Below, one piece after another: positions 1 through 10,529 of a stretch of 64,000 nt of DNA. The translations under genes and the position numbers were made by a program. The DNA comes from Cristatella mucedo. Lineage: Eukaryota; Bryozoa; Phylactolaemata; Cristatellidae. The notes under the pieces were generated by a model. It did not search any database. It saw nothing but the letters and a program-made list of their open reading frames with translations, and was not told the DNA's origin. Location of the stretch: positions 186,001 to 250,000 of the forward strand of contig WPIO01000120.1 of assembly GCA_009760855.2 (NCBI GenBank), written 5' to 3'. How positions within the stretch are numbered: position 1 is the stretch's first letter; every line of letters starts with the position of its first letter.

Positions 1-235
1 CTCTATAAAATGTACTATATCTTGTGGGGTCCGCCTGGCGCACCCGCCCACCGAGCTCTTCCGGTCGAGACAGCGGACCCACTTGTTTCCAGCAGTTGCT
101 TGGGGGCCCTCACGCCGGATGTACGGCCCGATTCTGCGTCTCCATAATAAATGGCAGCTGCCCGAGCCGTCTTGATCTGTGAGCGAATGCTCGCACAAAC
201 TTCACAGTGCGACGAGCTGGATTTTTTGTTGACCC
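1..235 (+). other. 5' leader region of the Ty3/gypsy element
   Basis: This stretch directly precedes the gag start of the gypsy element on the same strand and shows no coding features of its own. A TATAAAA string lies at about 4-10. The element's own 5' LTR and primer-binding site cannot be delimited because the window begins here, so calling it leader or LTR edge is inference from position. Confidence 0.4.
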
Positions 236-649
236 ATGGCAACCCGCGTAGGCTTCATCTCCTTTGAGGTGGAAAGGCAGGCGTTTGGCGATTACCTGGA
301 TATGTTCGAACAGTACGTGCTCGCTCAGGAGATTCCAGTAGATCGCCATAAAGCCGTATTCTTGAGTTCTAGCGGAGCTAAAGCATAGGCGCTGCTGCGT
401 AGACTTGTATCACCGGCCAAGCCATCGGATAAGAGCCTGTTGGAATTCACGCACGCACTTACGGACCGTCTTACGGCCGTACCGATGGAAATTGCCGAGA
501 CCTACAAGTTCCACTGTCGTCATCAACGACCAGGTGAAACAGCGAGAGAATGTTTAGCCACCTTGCATATTCTGGCTCAACACTGTGGATTTAACCAATT
601 CTTGCCGAAAGCTCTGCGAAACCGGCTGGCACGTGGCCTTTCATGCAAT
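236..649 (+). pseudogene. gag: Ty3/gypsy gag, N-terminal part (broken)
   Basis: The structural protein gene of a Ty3/gypsy LTR retrotransposon, normally forming the cytoplasmic virus-like particle. The ATG at 236 opens a frame matching gypsy capsid layout: an N-terminal segment with a DMFEQYVLAQ-like patch, then KPSDKSLLEFTHAL, then a PGETARECLATL segment and an ALRNRLARGL patch close to the insertion. An in-frame TAG at 386-388 splits the frame after 50 codons. The frame is interrupted at 649/650 by a solo LTR and resumes at 2130. The family assignment rests on these capsid-like blocks and on the protease, RT, RNase H and integrase remnants downstream in the expected order. The copy is dead. 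Confidence 0.7.
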
Positions 650-2129
650 TGTAACGCCGAAGGCTCGGCGGGGTAGGCTTGACCTGCCGCTTACCTAGCG
701 GCGTAACCTTGCGCCGACTGCCGTTCGGTGCGCGCCTACGCGAAATAAGCTGGCCGCCACGAAACGAGCGTTTCTGGCGCTGACCTGCCTACCGTTACTA
801 AAGGGGGTCGTGAGTCCGCGGCGTGAATTGGAAGCAAGACACACAGATTGGGGATTTTACTGAACTTTATTCGCAAGCGCACAAAGTCGCTGCGCGTCTT
901 GTTCAGCTTTATCTCCACACTCCTCGCACGTTCTCAGCTACACCAACACTCTTGCGGAGGGAATACTCCTCTACACTAAGCGCGACCCGGACCCTTAACC
1001 CTAACCGGTGAACTAGGAATCCGTTCCCACCTATGCCGAGGGAATACCCCAAACACGCCAACGTAAACACTCTTGCAGAGGGAATACTCCTCCGCACTGA
1101 AGCGCATACCGGAGTTTAAACCCTGACCGGTGAACTAGAACTCGGTTTCCACCAGTGCGGCAGGAATACTCCACACACGCCACCTCAAGCACTCTTGCGG
1201 AGGGAATACTTCTCCACACTGGGGCTGCTTACGTGTAAAATGGGAAACGACCCAAATAGACGGAGCCCGAACCAGTCTAAACCCTGACCGGGAACTAGAA
1301 CTCGGTTTCCACCAGTGCGGCAGGAATACTCCACACACGCCAACTCAAGCACTCCTGCGGAGGAAATACTTCTCCACACTGAAGCGCGAACCGGAGCCCA
1401 AACCCTACCCGGAGAACTAGGGCTCCACAGACGCCACCTACACCTAGCTCGCACCGGCAAATCCCTATGCCGAGACCACGTGCTAGCGCGAACACACAAA
1501 ACACGAAAGAACACAAAATGCCAGCTCGGGCGCGATACGACCGTGTTCGGTGGAGTTCCACCGAATCCTCCTAGCGCTGTCTCGTCTTGTTCCGTCCATC
1601 GTCGGCGGACAGCCCGCCCTCCTCCCTCGCTTTCAGAGAAACGAGTGCCCGACGGCGTCGAGGCGCAGAGCCGCACCAAAGACTAAAGACACGAGGCCAA
1701 GAGCGAGCGTCGCTCGACTCTTAAATACCTAGCTGAAACAATGGGCAAGAGCTTAGTGGTATTGGGCCCGGACACCTTGGCCCATTACAGAAAGGAATTA
1801 CTACCGTCCCCAGGCCACTGGAAGGGCACCTCCGTCCAGCTTGAATGGCGAATGGGTTCCAGACGATTTTTTCTTGGAAAGAGGGAAGGCGGGGGTTGAC
1901 AGGCCAGCCAACATCTATCAGCAGCTTCCGCGAGTATCGGACCAATTCTAAAGGCCGAATCGCCGCCGCTCGTCTCCGAGCTTCCTGGCCTGCTCCTAAG
2001 CGCTTCCTCTCTAACCGCACTGACGCTCCTCTCTGGCTCACTGCTCCAGGACAAAGGGGCTCTAGTCCGCCGCCGAACAGCTCTTGTTCGCGCTAAAATT
2101 CAGCCAAAGCCAGCAGGGCGCTACACAAT
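646..2129 (+). mobile_element. Solo LTR, family LTR-A copy 1, inserted in gag
   Basis: The LTR proper is 650-2125 (1476 bp). It starts TGTAACGCC and ends GGGCGCTACA (TGTA...TACA). It is flanked by a perfect 4-bp target-site duplication CAAT (646-649 and 2126-2129). Removing the insert rejoins the gag reading frame. It contains tandem units of about 121 bp between 947 and about 1440. Close relatives lie at 31291-32655 and, reversed, at 17199-18293. No internal retrotransposon sequence accompanies it, as expected for LTR-LTR recombination. Short ORFs inside it are not considered genes. Confidence 0.9.
947..1440 (+). repeat. Tandem ~121-bp repeats inside LTR-A copy 1
   Basis: Units are anchored by a CACTCTTGCGGAGGGAATAC-like block at about 947, 1068, 1190 and 1350, giving spacings of 121, 122 and 160 bp. 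Each unit also contains a CCGGAGAACTAGGACTC-like block and a CACCAGTGCGGCAGGAATAC-like block. LTR-A copy 2 has three units and copy 3 about one, so unit number explains part of the length difference between copies. Confidence 0.85.
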
Positions 2130-2898
2130 GCTACTCGGCTAAGGCTATACAAAGTCTGACACTGGGCATTAGACACTGCGACAGCGGCAGAGCAGGCGCA
2201 AAAAGAGGTTGCAGCGATGGAAAAAGGGTTCCGAGCATTCACCTGCCGAACCTTTGCCCGTTAACAGGATGAGCGGACCTCGGTCTAAGGTAGCCGCCCG
2301 CGAATGCGCCTCTTGCTGCTCAACGAAGTACGAACAGCAAAGGATTCCTCATTACCGCAGCATATGCAACATCTGCGGTATACAAGGTCATATTCAAAGA
2401 TTGTGTAGAAGTATAGATCGGCATCCTATTCGAGCGGCAGGAAAGGCGATTGCCAGAGAAGCAAATTCACACAACTCAGAGGACACCAGAGAAGTGTCAG
2501 ACGACGTCGTTTTTATTCATTCTGCGAGAAGTGCGACCCACAAATCGTGCATGATATGGGTCCATGTTGAAGGTACACCTGTTTGCACGGAATTCAACAC
2601 GGGATCTAGCATTTCTTTACCATCCTTGCATGAGTATAAACGTGTCTGTCCTCACCTCACCCTGGAGCCTACGAATATTACACTACGGCCGTATGGTGGT
2701 ACTTCGGAGATATTTCCTGTTGGCGTAATTCATCCTCAGGCTGAATACCAAGGAAAGAAAGTCCAAGCTCAACTTTTCGTCCTTGCCGAAACCGACGGAC
2801 CGCTGTTCGGCAGAGAATGGATGGTGGCTTTTGATCTTGATATCGGCTGGCATAAATTCGCAAATGGTCTCTGCGAATTTATTGACAGAGCATCGTGA
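2130..2898 (+). pseudogene. Ty3/gypsy gag 3' end (zinc knuckle) and protease (broken)
   Basis: The frame resumes the gag open frame after the solo LTR and has a stop near 2158. It then continues with a cysteine-rich segment (CASCCS, then CNICGIQGHIQRLC), a gag zinc-knuckle type nucleic-acid-binding motif at about 2305-2405. The retropepsin-like aspartic protease follows at about 2500-2890. Its active-site triplet reads NTG in TEFNTGSS, where the family has DTG, so the catalytic Asp is lost. A flap-like region and a GREWMVAFDLD segment, matching the ILG-hydrophobic C-terminal part of gypsy proteases, follow. Frame is lost at about 2880, where RT begins in another frame. Certainly non-functional. 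Confidence 0.75.
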
Positions 2899-3849
2899 CT
2901 TAGAAGCTCTTCTACAACGGCATGACGATCTCTTCCCCCAGACGCTGGGTAAGTTCAGCTGCGTCAAGGCCAAGTTGTATGTTCGAGAAAATGCTGTACC
3001 CGTGCATATTAAATTTCGAACTGTGCCATTTACTTTACGCGAGAAAGTAGAGGCGGAGCTACACAATTTGCTCTCTGAAGGGGTCATTTCGTGATTCGAG
3101 CAGAGTGAATGGGCGACTCCAGTAGTTAGTACTCCAGTAGAAGCTGCCAATAGTTAAGCCCAAAGGCTCGATCCGCCTCTGTGGGGACTACAAAGCAACG
3201 CTGAACTCACAGCTAATAGTTGATTCATTCCCAATGCCTTCGTTTGACGACTTAGAGGAGAAACTAAATGGTGGGACCTTGTTTTCAAAGCTGGAGCTAT
3301 CCCGTGCATTTGCGCAGATTGAACTTAAAGAAGCATCCAAAGTTTTTGTCACCATTACTACGCACAAGGGTTTGTTTAAATACAAACCGCTTGCCGTTTG
3401 GTGTGGCCTCAGCTCCTGCTATTCATTAAAGAGCAATGCGTCATTTGATGTCTGGACTGCCTGGTGTGTTGTGCCACCAGGATGACATTTTTGTGACAGG
3501 GAAGGATCAAACTTCCCACATATATAATCTGGCTTTGGTGCTGGAAAAACTGCAAGATGCTGGCTTCCGTGTAAGCAGAGAGAAGTGCGCCTTCTTAAAA
3601 CCGTCTATTGTATACCTTGGGCATCAAATAGACAAGAGCGGCACAAACCCCATGGAGGATAAAGTGGCAGCCGTAAAAAAACGCCCTGCCACTAACAGAC
3701 GTCAGTGGCCTCTTGTCATTTATAGGGATGATGCAATACTATCACAAGTTTTTGTCCAATCTGGCATAAGTCTGGCACCCTTTGTACGAATTGCTTCAAA
3801 AGCAAAGCAAGTTAACTTCCAACAGGCTTTCACAAATTTATGGAGATGA
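2880..3849 (+). pseudogene. pol: Ty3/gypsy reverse transcriptase (broken)
   Basis: The RNA-templated DNA polymerase of the gypsy element, scattered over several frames. The N-terminal RT part (LEALLQRHDDLF onward) runs to a stop near 3093. The palm segment at 3234-3430 contains FSKLELSRAFAQIEL, where the first catalytic Asp (LDL in the family) is Glu. The YxDD box appears as CHQDDIFVTG at about 3470-3500 with Tyr replaced by His, after a further frameshift near 3430. The connection follows with FLKPSIVYLGHQIDKSG. Multiple frameshifts, stops and active-site changes show long decay. Confidence 0.8.
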
Positions 3850-4298
3850 TTAGCTCTGAAAGCGTTCTAGCAGCATACAACCCCACGGAAATGCTCGTGC
3901 TAGCTTTCGATGTGTCATCTTATGGACTGGATGCTGTTTTATCTCATCGATTAGCCGACGGACAGGAGAGACCCATTGCTTTTGCTTCCCGTACGCTATC
4001 CACAAGCGAGAGAAACTATTCACAGATTGAGAAAGAGACGTTGTCACTAATTTTCGGCGGTTTGCGTTTCTATCTATATTTGTATGGGCGGAAGTTCTTG
4101 CTGCTAACCGATCGCTGCTCACTTATTACTATCCTTGGACCTAAGACCGGCATTCTACCTATCGCTGCCATGCGTAAGCAGCGTTTCGCTTCGGTGTTGT
4201 CTGCATTCACATATAGCATCGAGTACAGGCGGTCAGAAGATCATGCTAATGCGTATGTTATGTCACGACTCCCATTGCCACATAAGGAAGACCCCTGT
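3840..4298 (+). pseudogene. pol: Ty3/gypsy RNase H domain (fragment)
   Basis: The RNase H domain degrades the RNA strand during reverse transcription. The frame here shows the gypsy pattern: AFDVSSYGLDAVLSH (first catalytic Asp), RPIAFASRTLSTSERNYSQ, IEKETLSLIFG (catalytic Glu), FYLYLYGRKFLLLTDRCSL (catalytic Asp of the TDH box, here TDR) and a C-terminal SRLPLP motif. It is one of the better preserved parts of the element. The frame is cut by the second solo LTR (4299-4739), and the integrase continues after it. Confidence 0.85.
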
Positions 4299-4744
4299 TG
4301 TGAAGGAACATGACTCTTGCAGCCTGCGAGCACTGGACGGAGACCTCGGGAGGGCTCTCAGACTGCCTACGCAGCCGCAGCCGCAAGCTCACGACCGGTG
4401 GAAGGGCAGACGATGACTCGGCAGTCTTGCCCAAATCCATACATTGGAGACATCTGCGGTGACATCAATCTACCACAAACTGCCGCCAGCTGTCGGGCAG
4501 GTTCGGAACGGACAGTGGCCCGACAGTGCGAAAAACAAGGCATGCATGCAATGTAAGGGTTGCCGGAAGAGTACGACGGGAGGGGAGGGCTAGATCCCTC
4601 GACCCGGCTGCCGTCTAGTGTGTCTAGACTGGGCTTGGCTGGCGTTGCATGAAATAAAGGTTCTGGTGTAGGAGCCACCAGACTTGTTGCTCGGTCGCGC
4701 TACCCAGCCTGACGAAAGGTCGAGCGGAGGGCTGTCACACCTGT
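4294..4744 (+). mobile_element. Solo LTR, family LTR-B, inserted in pol
   Basis: The LTR proper is 4299-4739 (441 bp). Its ends form a 5-bp inverted repeat (TGTGA...TCACA), flanked by a perfect 5-bp target-site duplication CCTGT (4294-4298 and 4740-4744). Excising it rejoins the gypsy pol sequence between the RNase H end and the integrase start. A polyadenylation-like AATAAA occurs near 4652. It does not resemble LTR-A. Strand is inferred from the position of that AATAAA and is uncertain. Confidence 0.88.
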
Positions 4745-5575
4745 CCTGAGACCACATTGTTCTACGTTGATAATTTTGCTGTGCTTCCTGTGACTATGCA
4801 AACGGTTCGGGCAGCACTCAGAAGCGTCTCAACGGTGTCTGCTGCTTATAACACAACGATGAATGGCTGGCCGGCAAGAAATCCATCTTCAGCCATGACC
4901 CCACACTACAACTGCAGACAGGAACTGGCAATACATGATGGGTGTCTGCTTCGGGGCACGAGACTAGTCATACCCACTTCCCTACGTGGCCAGCTCTTGC
5001 AGGAGCTTCACGACGGCCATCTCGGCATAGTTAAAATGAAAGTGACTGCAAGAAACTACGTCTGGTGGCCGGGCATACATAGTGACATAGAATCTGTGTG
5101 TCGTAGTTACCCTCATTAGTACCAAGTGATACATACACCGCCAGCAGCCTCACATAAGTGGAGTGACCCAGCCGGACCATGGCAACGTATTCACATTGAT
5201 TTTGCCGGGCCACTTGACAACCACTATTTCCTAATAGTTGTAGATGCGTTCTCAAAGTGGCCCGAGCTAATCCGCGTGAGAGAGGCAACGTACACCACAG
5301 CCTCGACTCTACAGGCACTCTTCCCCGATTGAGTCTACCCAGGATAATTGTGTCGGACAATGGACGGCATTTCACATCTCATAATTTTGCTAGCTTCCTG
5401 TAGGCTAACGGCATCAGGCACTTTCTTTCAGCAGCTTATCACCCACAGAGCGACGGACTAGCTGAGCGCTTTGTACAAACTTTCAAGCGGGCATATGCAG
5501 CTTGTGCAGGTGATCCGCAGCGGCGCATTGACCAGTTCCTGCTAAAATACCGCTCATCTGAGAATGCTTCGACAT
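4745..5575 (+). pseudogene. pol: Ty3/gypsy integrase (broken, 3'-truncated)
   Basis: Integrase inserts the cDNA into the genome. The linker after RNase H (LFYVDNFAVLPVT) leads to the zinc-binding N-terminal domain (LLQELHDGHLGIVKMK, WWPG, VCRSYPH). The catalytic core follows: WQRIHIDFAGP (first Asp), VVDAFSKWPE, then in another frame IIVSDNGRHF (second Asp), and AAYHPQSDGLAERFVQTFK (Glu). A stop falls in place of a residue before ANGIRHFLS, and frame changes occur near 5119 and 5332. Sequence identity to gypsy ends at about 5575, where an antisense L2 fragment starts. The rest of the element and its 3' LTR are absent. Confidence 0.85.
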
Positions 5576-6000
5576 GCTCCGAGGCTTGAATTTGGAGCTG
5601 GTGTGATCGTCTAATAAAAGGTCGCTTTGGAATAGGATATCTAGATTTCGTGCAGATTCAGCAGAAGATATGCTGGCAGAGCCGAAATTTTGAGTTAGGT
5701 TTTCAAATTTCAGAATCACAGTTTATTTGCCCATAACTAGTAGGTTAGTTTTACCATCATTAAATTTAAGAAAGTTTACTGCAATCCATGTGTGGATGTC
5801 TTCAATACATGCATCAAGGAAGTTGAGAGAATTCGACATGCTGGACGGCTGGGAATGATCAAAGCAAATGTAGAGCTAATTTTCAACTGCATATCAGCGA
5901 AAGCCTAAACTGTGGATGCAAATCACATCGGCAAGAGAGAATATAAACGTTGAACAGAAGCGAACCAAGCACAGAGCCATGATATACCCCATACTTCAGT
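5576..6000 (-). mobile_element. L2-like LINE fragment (RT, mid part)
   Basis: Read on the minus strand this encodes pieces of LINE RT: a GVPQGS-region remnant near 6000, then the region before the thumb, and an ARNLDILFQSDLLLDDH patch at about 5600-5660. It is the abundant L2-like family of this window (compare 58236-58937). It abuts the truncated gypsy integrase at 5575 and another L2 tail at 6001. Many stops; no coding capacity. Confidence 0.75.
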
Positions 6001-6235
6001 TGTTCCTCTATAATAATAGCAATAATAATAATGCACTTGATAAAGCGCCCTCAGCGAACTCAATCTCTCTTGGCGCTTTACATTTGCTGCAAAGGGAAAT
6101 GCAATTGAACGGTGAGTAATATCATGCTTGATAAACAAACAACATGAATAACATGGTTAGGGGTGACTTGCACAGGGGCAGCATGCAAATGTGGTTAGTG
6201 GCAGCGTTTATGCTCGTTAAATTAAAAAAAGCATG
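6001..6235 (-). mobile_element. L2-like LINE 3' tail
   Basis: A minus-strand copy of the L2 3' end: a TAA/ATT-type microsatellite (AATAATAATAATGC) followed by the conserved tail containing GATAAAGCGCCCTCAG and the TTTACATTTGCTGCAAAGG block, then the downstream L2 3' UTR blocks (ATCATGCTTGATAAAC, GGTTAGGGGTGAC). Non-coding. Confidence 0.85.
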
Positions 6236-6540
6236 ACACTACTGGTCAGGTGAGTGCCTGGAGTAAACCACCTGTCGCTAAAGGTGCTGAACTTCCTCGA
6301 TGCACAGTGTAACAACGGGGTTTGACGCAGCTAGGATTAATCATCCAAGATGATTTCGCCATCAATCCATCAAAATGCACGAAGATTATCTCAATAAGTG
6401 AGACCTACCTCAGATATTGAACAATCAAATCGCCAATCGTTAAAACCATGAGTGAGATCATTGGTTTCAAGCGTGACGGAACGGCCGTCTCTGTAAGCTG
6501 CCAGCTAGCATCTCACCAGGCTCCTGTGGCCGGGGAGATA
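6236..6540 (-). other. Fragment homologous to receptor M1-M2 intron
   Basis: About 120-300 bp here resemble 45908-46040, part of the intron after the M1 exon of the main receptor gene (shared blocks such as CCACCTGTCGCTA against CCACCGGTCGCTA, and ATGCACAGTGTA against ATGCACAATGTA). It lies colinearly beyond the paralogue's M1 exon (10530-10695), so it is probably the far part of that paralogue's intron, pushed away by later insertions. Judged by eye; no alignment was run. Confidence 0.5.
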
Positions 6541-6565
6541 ACTTTTGTGAAGCACGAGGCCTACG

Positions 6566-6795
6566 TTTAATAATAATAATACACTTGATATAGCACCCTC
6601 AGAGAACTCAATCTCTTTCTAGGCTCATCACATTTGCTTCAAAGAAAACGCGATCGAATGGTGAGCGGGAATAGCATGCTTGATAAACAACATTAGCAAC
6701 ATGGTTAGGGGTGACATGCCAGCGTCAGCATGCAAGTATGGTTAGTAGTGGCATGCACAGTGTAAGCACGCATAAGCACATAATGGACGAATCGC
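6566..6795 (-). mobile_element. L2-like LINE 3' tail
   Basis: A short minus-strand L2 3' end beginning with TAATAATAATACACTTGATA and running through AGAGAACTCAATCTCTTTC to the CACGCATAAGCACATAATGG block. It shows the same tail as the other L2 copies, more diverged. Non-coding. Confidence 0.85.
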
Positions 6796-7029
6796 AGGTT
6801 AAGCTGAATCCTACTTAAGCATAGCTGGAATTTTAAACGGAAAGTGGTAGCTACCAGAATTTCACTGAACCTGCTCGAATAGCAGAGAACTGGCGAAGTA
6901 GCAACAATAAAGCACTTCTAAAGAATTTAGAATCTGCATTATGAAATGGCTGAGTTGAAGACCTGAACCACGTTGACAGGCAACATGGCTCGAATCTGTC
7001 CGACTGGGTCAAAGACTTTAAAACTTAGT

Positions 7030-7300
7030 TCGACAATTCTTAAACCACGCTATCTACTCCCGTAAAGACAACTGTGGCTCATGCTTTATCACTGCTCTGA
7101 GATGCTACTTCTGCGAAACTTTCTACTTCAATAACTCTCTTGGCTCAGCTATATTCCTCTTTGTTGTTGGAGATGAAGTCTGCAGGCTACCATATGCGTA
7201 CCAGAAGCTGCTTATACATTAAGTGTGCTATAGAAAATTCTTCTATGTAGCCCCATCAAGGCTTTGTGGCTTTGCAGCGTTAATGATTAAGATAAATTAA
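7030..7300 (+). mobile_element. LINE-B 3' region fragment
   Basis: It matches the 3' part of the LINE-B family seen at 27230-27500, e.g. the shared CTCTTTGTTGTTTGAGATGA-like block and the downstream CTAAGGCTTTGT-like block. LINE-B is a second L2-type RT family in this window. No intact frame. Confidence 0.55.
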
Positions 7301-9147
7301 ATTTCATGCAATAACTGCTTGTAATCAGTTACCTTCCTTGATTCCACTTGCAAGAGCGGCTGAAAACAATACTTGCAGCACAAAGCTGAGGACCGTTCCA
7401 CAGTATAGTCTTTTTTTATTTAAGCGGAAATGCATCACATTTCTCAATGCCTTTGAAGCTGTGCTGTATATTCTATAAGTTATATGCTTTCAGCCAGTCA
7501 TATGAAGCTACTGGTCGCATAATTTTTGCTTGTCAACTCGATGCAATTTTACCTAGCGTCATTAATCAGAAATAATGCAAAGACAATCTCATCTAAAAAT
7601 GGACAATGGAATCTCATGGAATCTTTAGGATTTTCACAATTTTTAGATGCAAGTAATATTCCTCACACTGAAGCCGCGATTGCTTAAGGATATTTATCAC
7701 AGGGCTCTATAAAAACTTTGCTGCAATGTTAATTTTCCTAGTCACTATTCATGGTTTTCGAAAAGCTTAAAGGTTTCTGCAAGCACCTCAATCTGGATTA
7801 ACTGCATGTGCTAGAAAATGTGATAATCAGCATACAAATACTATGGAATGTGCCGGCAAAAACCAAGCGTTGCAGATAAAATATCTTTTAAAGTATTTTG
7901 CAACACTGCCTTTTTTGCAAGCCAACGGTTTTATCAAATAGTACCACATCAACTCACAGTCTCTGTCCAAAATTAAGTAAATCTCGAACCATTAGGAAAT
8001 CTAACATGTGAGGGTTTGCTGCTAAATGTCATTCAAGACTTCCTTTACGCAGAGCTGGAGGCAATGTGAATAGAAGAGTTGTAGTACGGGAGTTTATTAT
8101 GGAACACATATTATAAAGCTTCCTGAAATATCATGTAAAAGCGTGTACTATTTTTGCTACTGCCCGTAATTTGCTCTACATTGTATTTATATTTAAATAT
8201 TTTTGGCAGGTGATATCGGCCAAGCACATCATTGTATCTAAATTAGTGCTTACATGATTTTGATTCTCATTGTTATAAAGATAATCAATACAACATAAAT
8301 TACCCCAGCAGTGCCATCAGAGAACTAAAATTCTTTCTAGGCACTCTGAAAATACTGGAAAGGAAGAATTTAAGTGACAAGTAATATTAACAAATTTCTA
8401 TTATTATACAAATCTTGTGAGAAGAAGGTAATATTTTAGCTTCTTTCAATATTCTTCAATTCATGTTATTTTTGCAGGACAGACCAACAGTAAGTTTATA
8501 GCATGATTTAACCCAAACAGCAGGCACTAAAAAAGCTGACCGATACCTGCAATATTTGACTGAAGCGACAGCAAGATCGACTCGGTGGTGCATCTCTCTC
8601 ACTCAACATGTGCTAGAAAACTCTTCAGATTGTAACCCTGGGTAAGGTGCTCGAAGAAAACTTATGATCCAGATCATGGATTCGTGACCTGCAGCAAGCC
8701 ATTCCTTACAGCCAGCTACTAGTGTGGATATGTCAACTCAGCTCCTACTGCTTCTACTCTACAAATGAAGCCGTGGAATTAGTATCCACAAATTGTTTGT
8801 AGAAGATTGAAGACGACTGACTGACTACTTAACCTGCAAATCACAGACTGTCATCCACTCGAAGCGATTCCTGAGGTGACAAATAAATAGATATATACAT
8901 AGGTTTCGTCCATTGTGGATTACGCTTTCTCTTACAGGGTACACACGAGCCTGACCACATGATTTCACTACATCCCCTGACCGCGTAATAAGAGCAGCAA
9001 AAGAAGAAATCTATCTGGTCTTTAGAGTATCGTCCACCTTAGTAGCAGTCCGTGTGCTTATGTCTGCTACAATTACTATGGATTAATCCACGTGCACGCT
9101 GCTATAGTTTACTGCGCACAGTCATCCAACCACTGCCGCCACAGGAT
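7301..9147. other. No gene recognised
   Basis: AT-rich sequence with frequent stops in all frames. I see no exon-like coding block, RNA gene or clear repeat family member here. By position it lies inside the presumed M1-M2 intron of the duplicated receptor copy. Confidence 0.5.
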
Positions 9148-10020
9148 AAATAATAATAAAATAACAATACACTTGATAAAGCGCCCCCAGAGAACTCAAT
9201 CTCTTTCTAGATGATTTAAATTTGCTGCAAAGAAAACACGATCGAATGGTGAGTGGAAGTATCATGCTTGATAAAAAACATGGGAAACATGATTAGGGGT
9301 GACATGCAAAGGATCAGCATGCAAGTTTAGTTAGTGGCAGCATACACCAGTGTTAGCACGCATAAGCACATCAAGAAAGAATCACAGGGACCCACTAAAT
9401 GCCGTCCTCAATAGGTGCGTTTTTAGTTTCTTTTTAAATGTGGTTCAATCAGGGGAGGTCGTGATGGAAGTCGGGAGTGAGTTCCGGGCTTTGGGAGCAT
9501 ACGAACTAAATGTACAGTCTCCAAAGGATTTGAGGTTTGTATGAGGTATAGGTAAACAGTTAGTTTCTGAAAGCCGGATGGTACGATGCTTGGCCTGGTG
9601 GGGTAGTAGATCTGATAGGTAGGATGGAGCCAATGAATGAAATGACCTAAAAGTGAGCGAACAAACCTTGAAGTCGATCCGTTACTTGACTGTTGGCCAG
9701 TGCAGGGTGCTGAGAAGTGGTGTGATGTAGCAACAGAGACACTCGCGACAGACAAGCCTAGTTGCAGAGATTCGCACCAGCTGTAGGCACCTGATTGCAG
9801 AGGCCGGTAGACCAAATAGCAGTGAGTTACAAAAGTTAAGACAGGATGTCACAAATGCATTGACCAACTTAGATGAGATATTTCTGTATAAACAAGCCCT
9901 AATTTTAGCAACGTTTCGTAGGTGAAAGGAGGCAGACTTCATAGTGCAGCTGCTGTGGCCGTCTAACGAAACGTCATTTTGGAACATGGCACCTAGATTT
10001 AGTGCAGATTCAAAATTTTT
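9148..10020 (-). mobile_element. L2-like LINE, 3' half (RT C-terminus and tail)
   Basis: Minus-strand L2 copy. From 10020 down it encodes the LINE RT end in broken frames: FQNDVSLDGH, FVTSCLNFCNSLL, CYITPLLSTLHW and a PLNPLET-like end. The 3' UTR and the ATT-rich tail at 9148-9180 follow. Frameshifts break the frame near 9690 and 9640. It lies within the presumed intron of the receptor paralogue. Confidence 0.85.
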
Positions 10021-10529
10021 AGATTTATTTTCAAGGACAATATCTTGAAATGTTTGCCAATCATACTAGTTGAAGTGCCTAGAGAAAGAGATTTATTGCT
10101 CTTAAAACTCTAAAAATGAGTTTTATTGTAATGATATACACGTAGGCCTGAATAACGGCAAAACTGGTTCTTAGGCTGCCAATCTATGTTAGTTCTTTAG
10201 GTAGAAAACATCGGAGCCTTGAGGTTGAATAATGTCATCTAATTGCTGCGTGGTATCGGGCAGTTTTAAATGACTACATGATGCATTGCTTGCAACGCAG
10301 CCTCAATAAAAGTCTGCTTTCAAGGGCCAGCTGCCGTTAATTTCGTATTTAATAAAAAGCTAATCCTTAAAAACAAAACATAAACAAAAAATTGTGCAAA
10401 CGCAAGCTAATGCAGTCTTCAAGATTATTCACTGGCGAAGTACAGAAGTATCTAGTTTTCCATAGTCACGAATCTCTGAATGAGCTAAGTTGTTTAGTGC
10501 AAGTACCATTCTATTGAGAACATTCTTAC
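10021..10529 (-). other. Intron sequence below the paralogue M1 exon
   Basis: No coding block seen. The part near 10330-10530 resembles 46100-46293 of the main receptor gene (GCCAGCTGCCGTTAATTTCG against GCCAGCTGCCATTAATTTTG), supporting a duplication that included introns. Confidence 0.6.

Noticed and set aside
1185-1679. 164-codon minus-strand open frame and several overlapping ones in the LTR.
   Set aside because: They arise from GC-rich tandem units of LTR-A, appear in several frames at once, and have no domain.
8960-9060. Possible decayed M2 exon of the paralogue (reading with CSEIM near a TAAGAG).
   Set aside because: Only a handful of residues line up and the length differs from the 97-bp exon. 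The hydrophobic M2 core is not recognisable.
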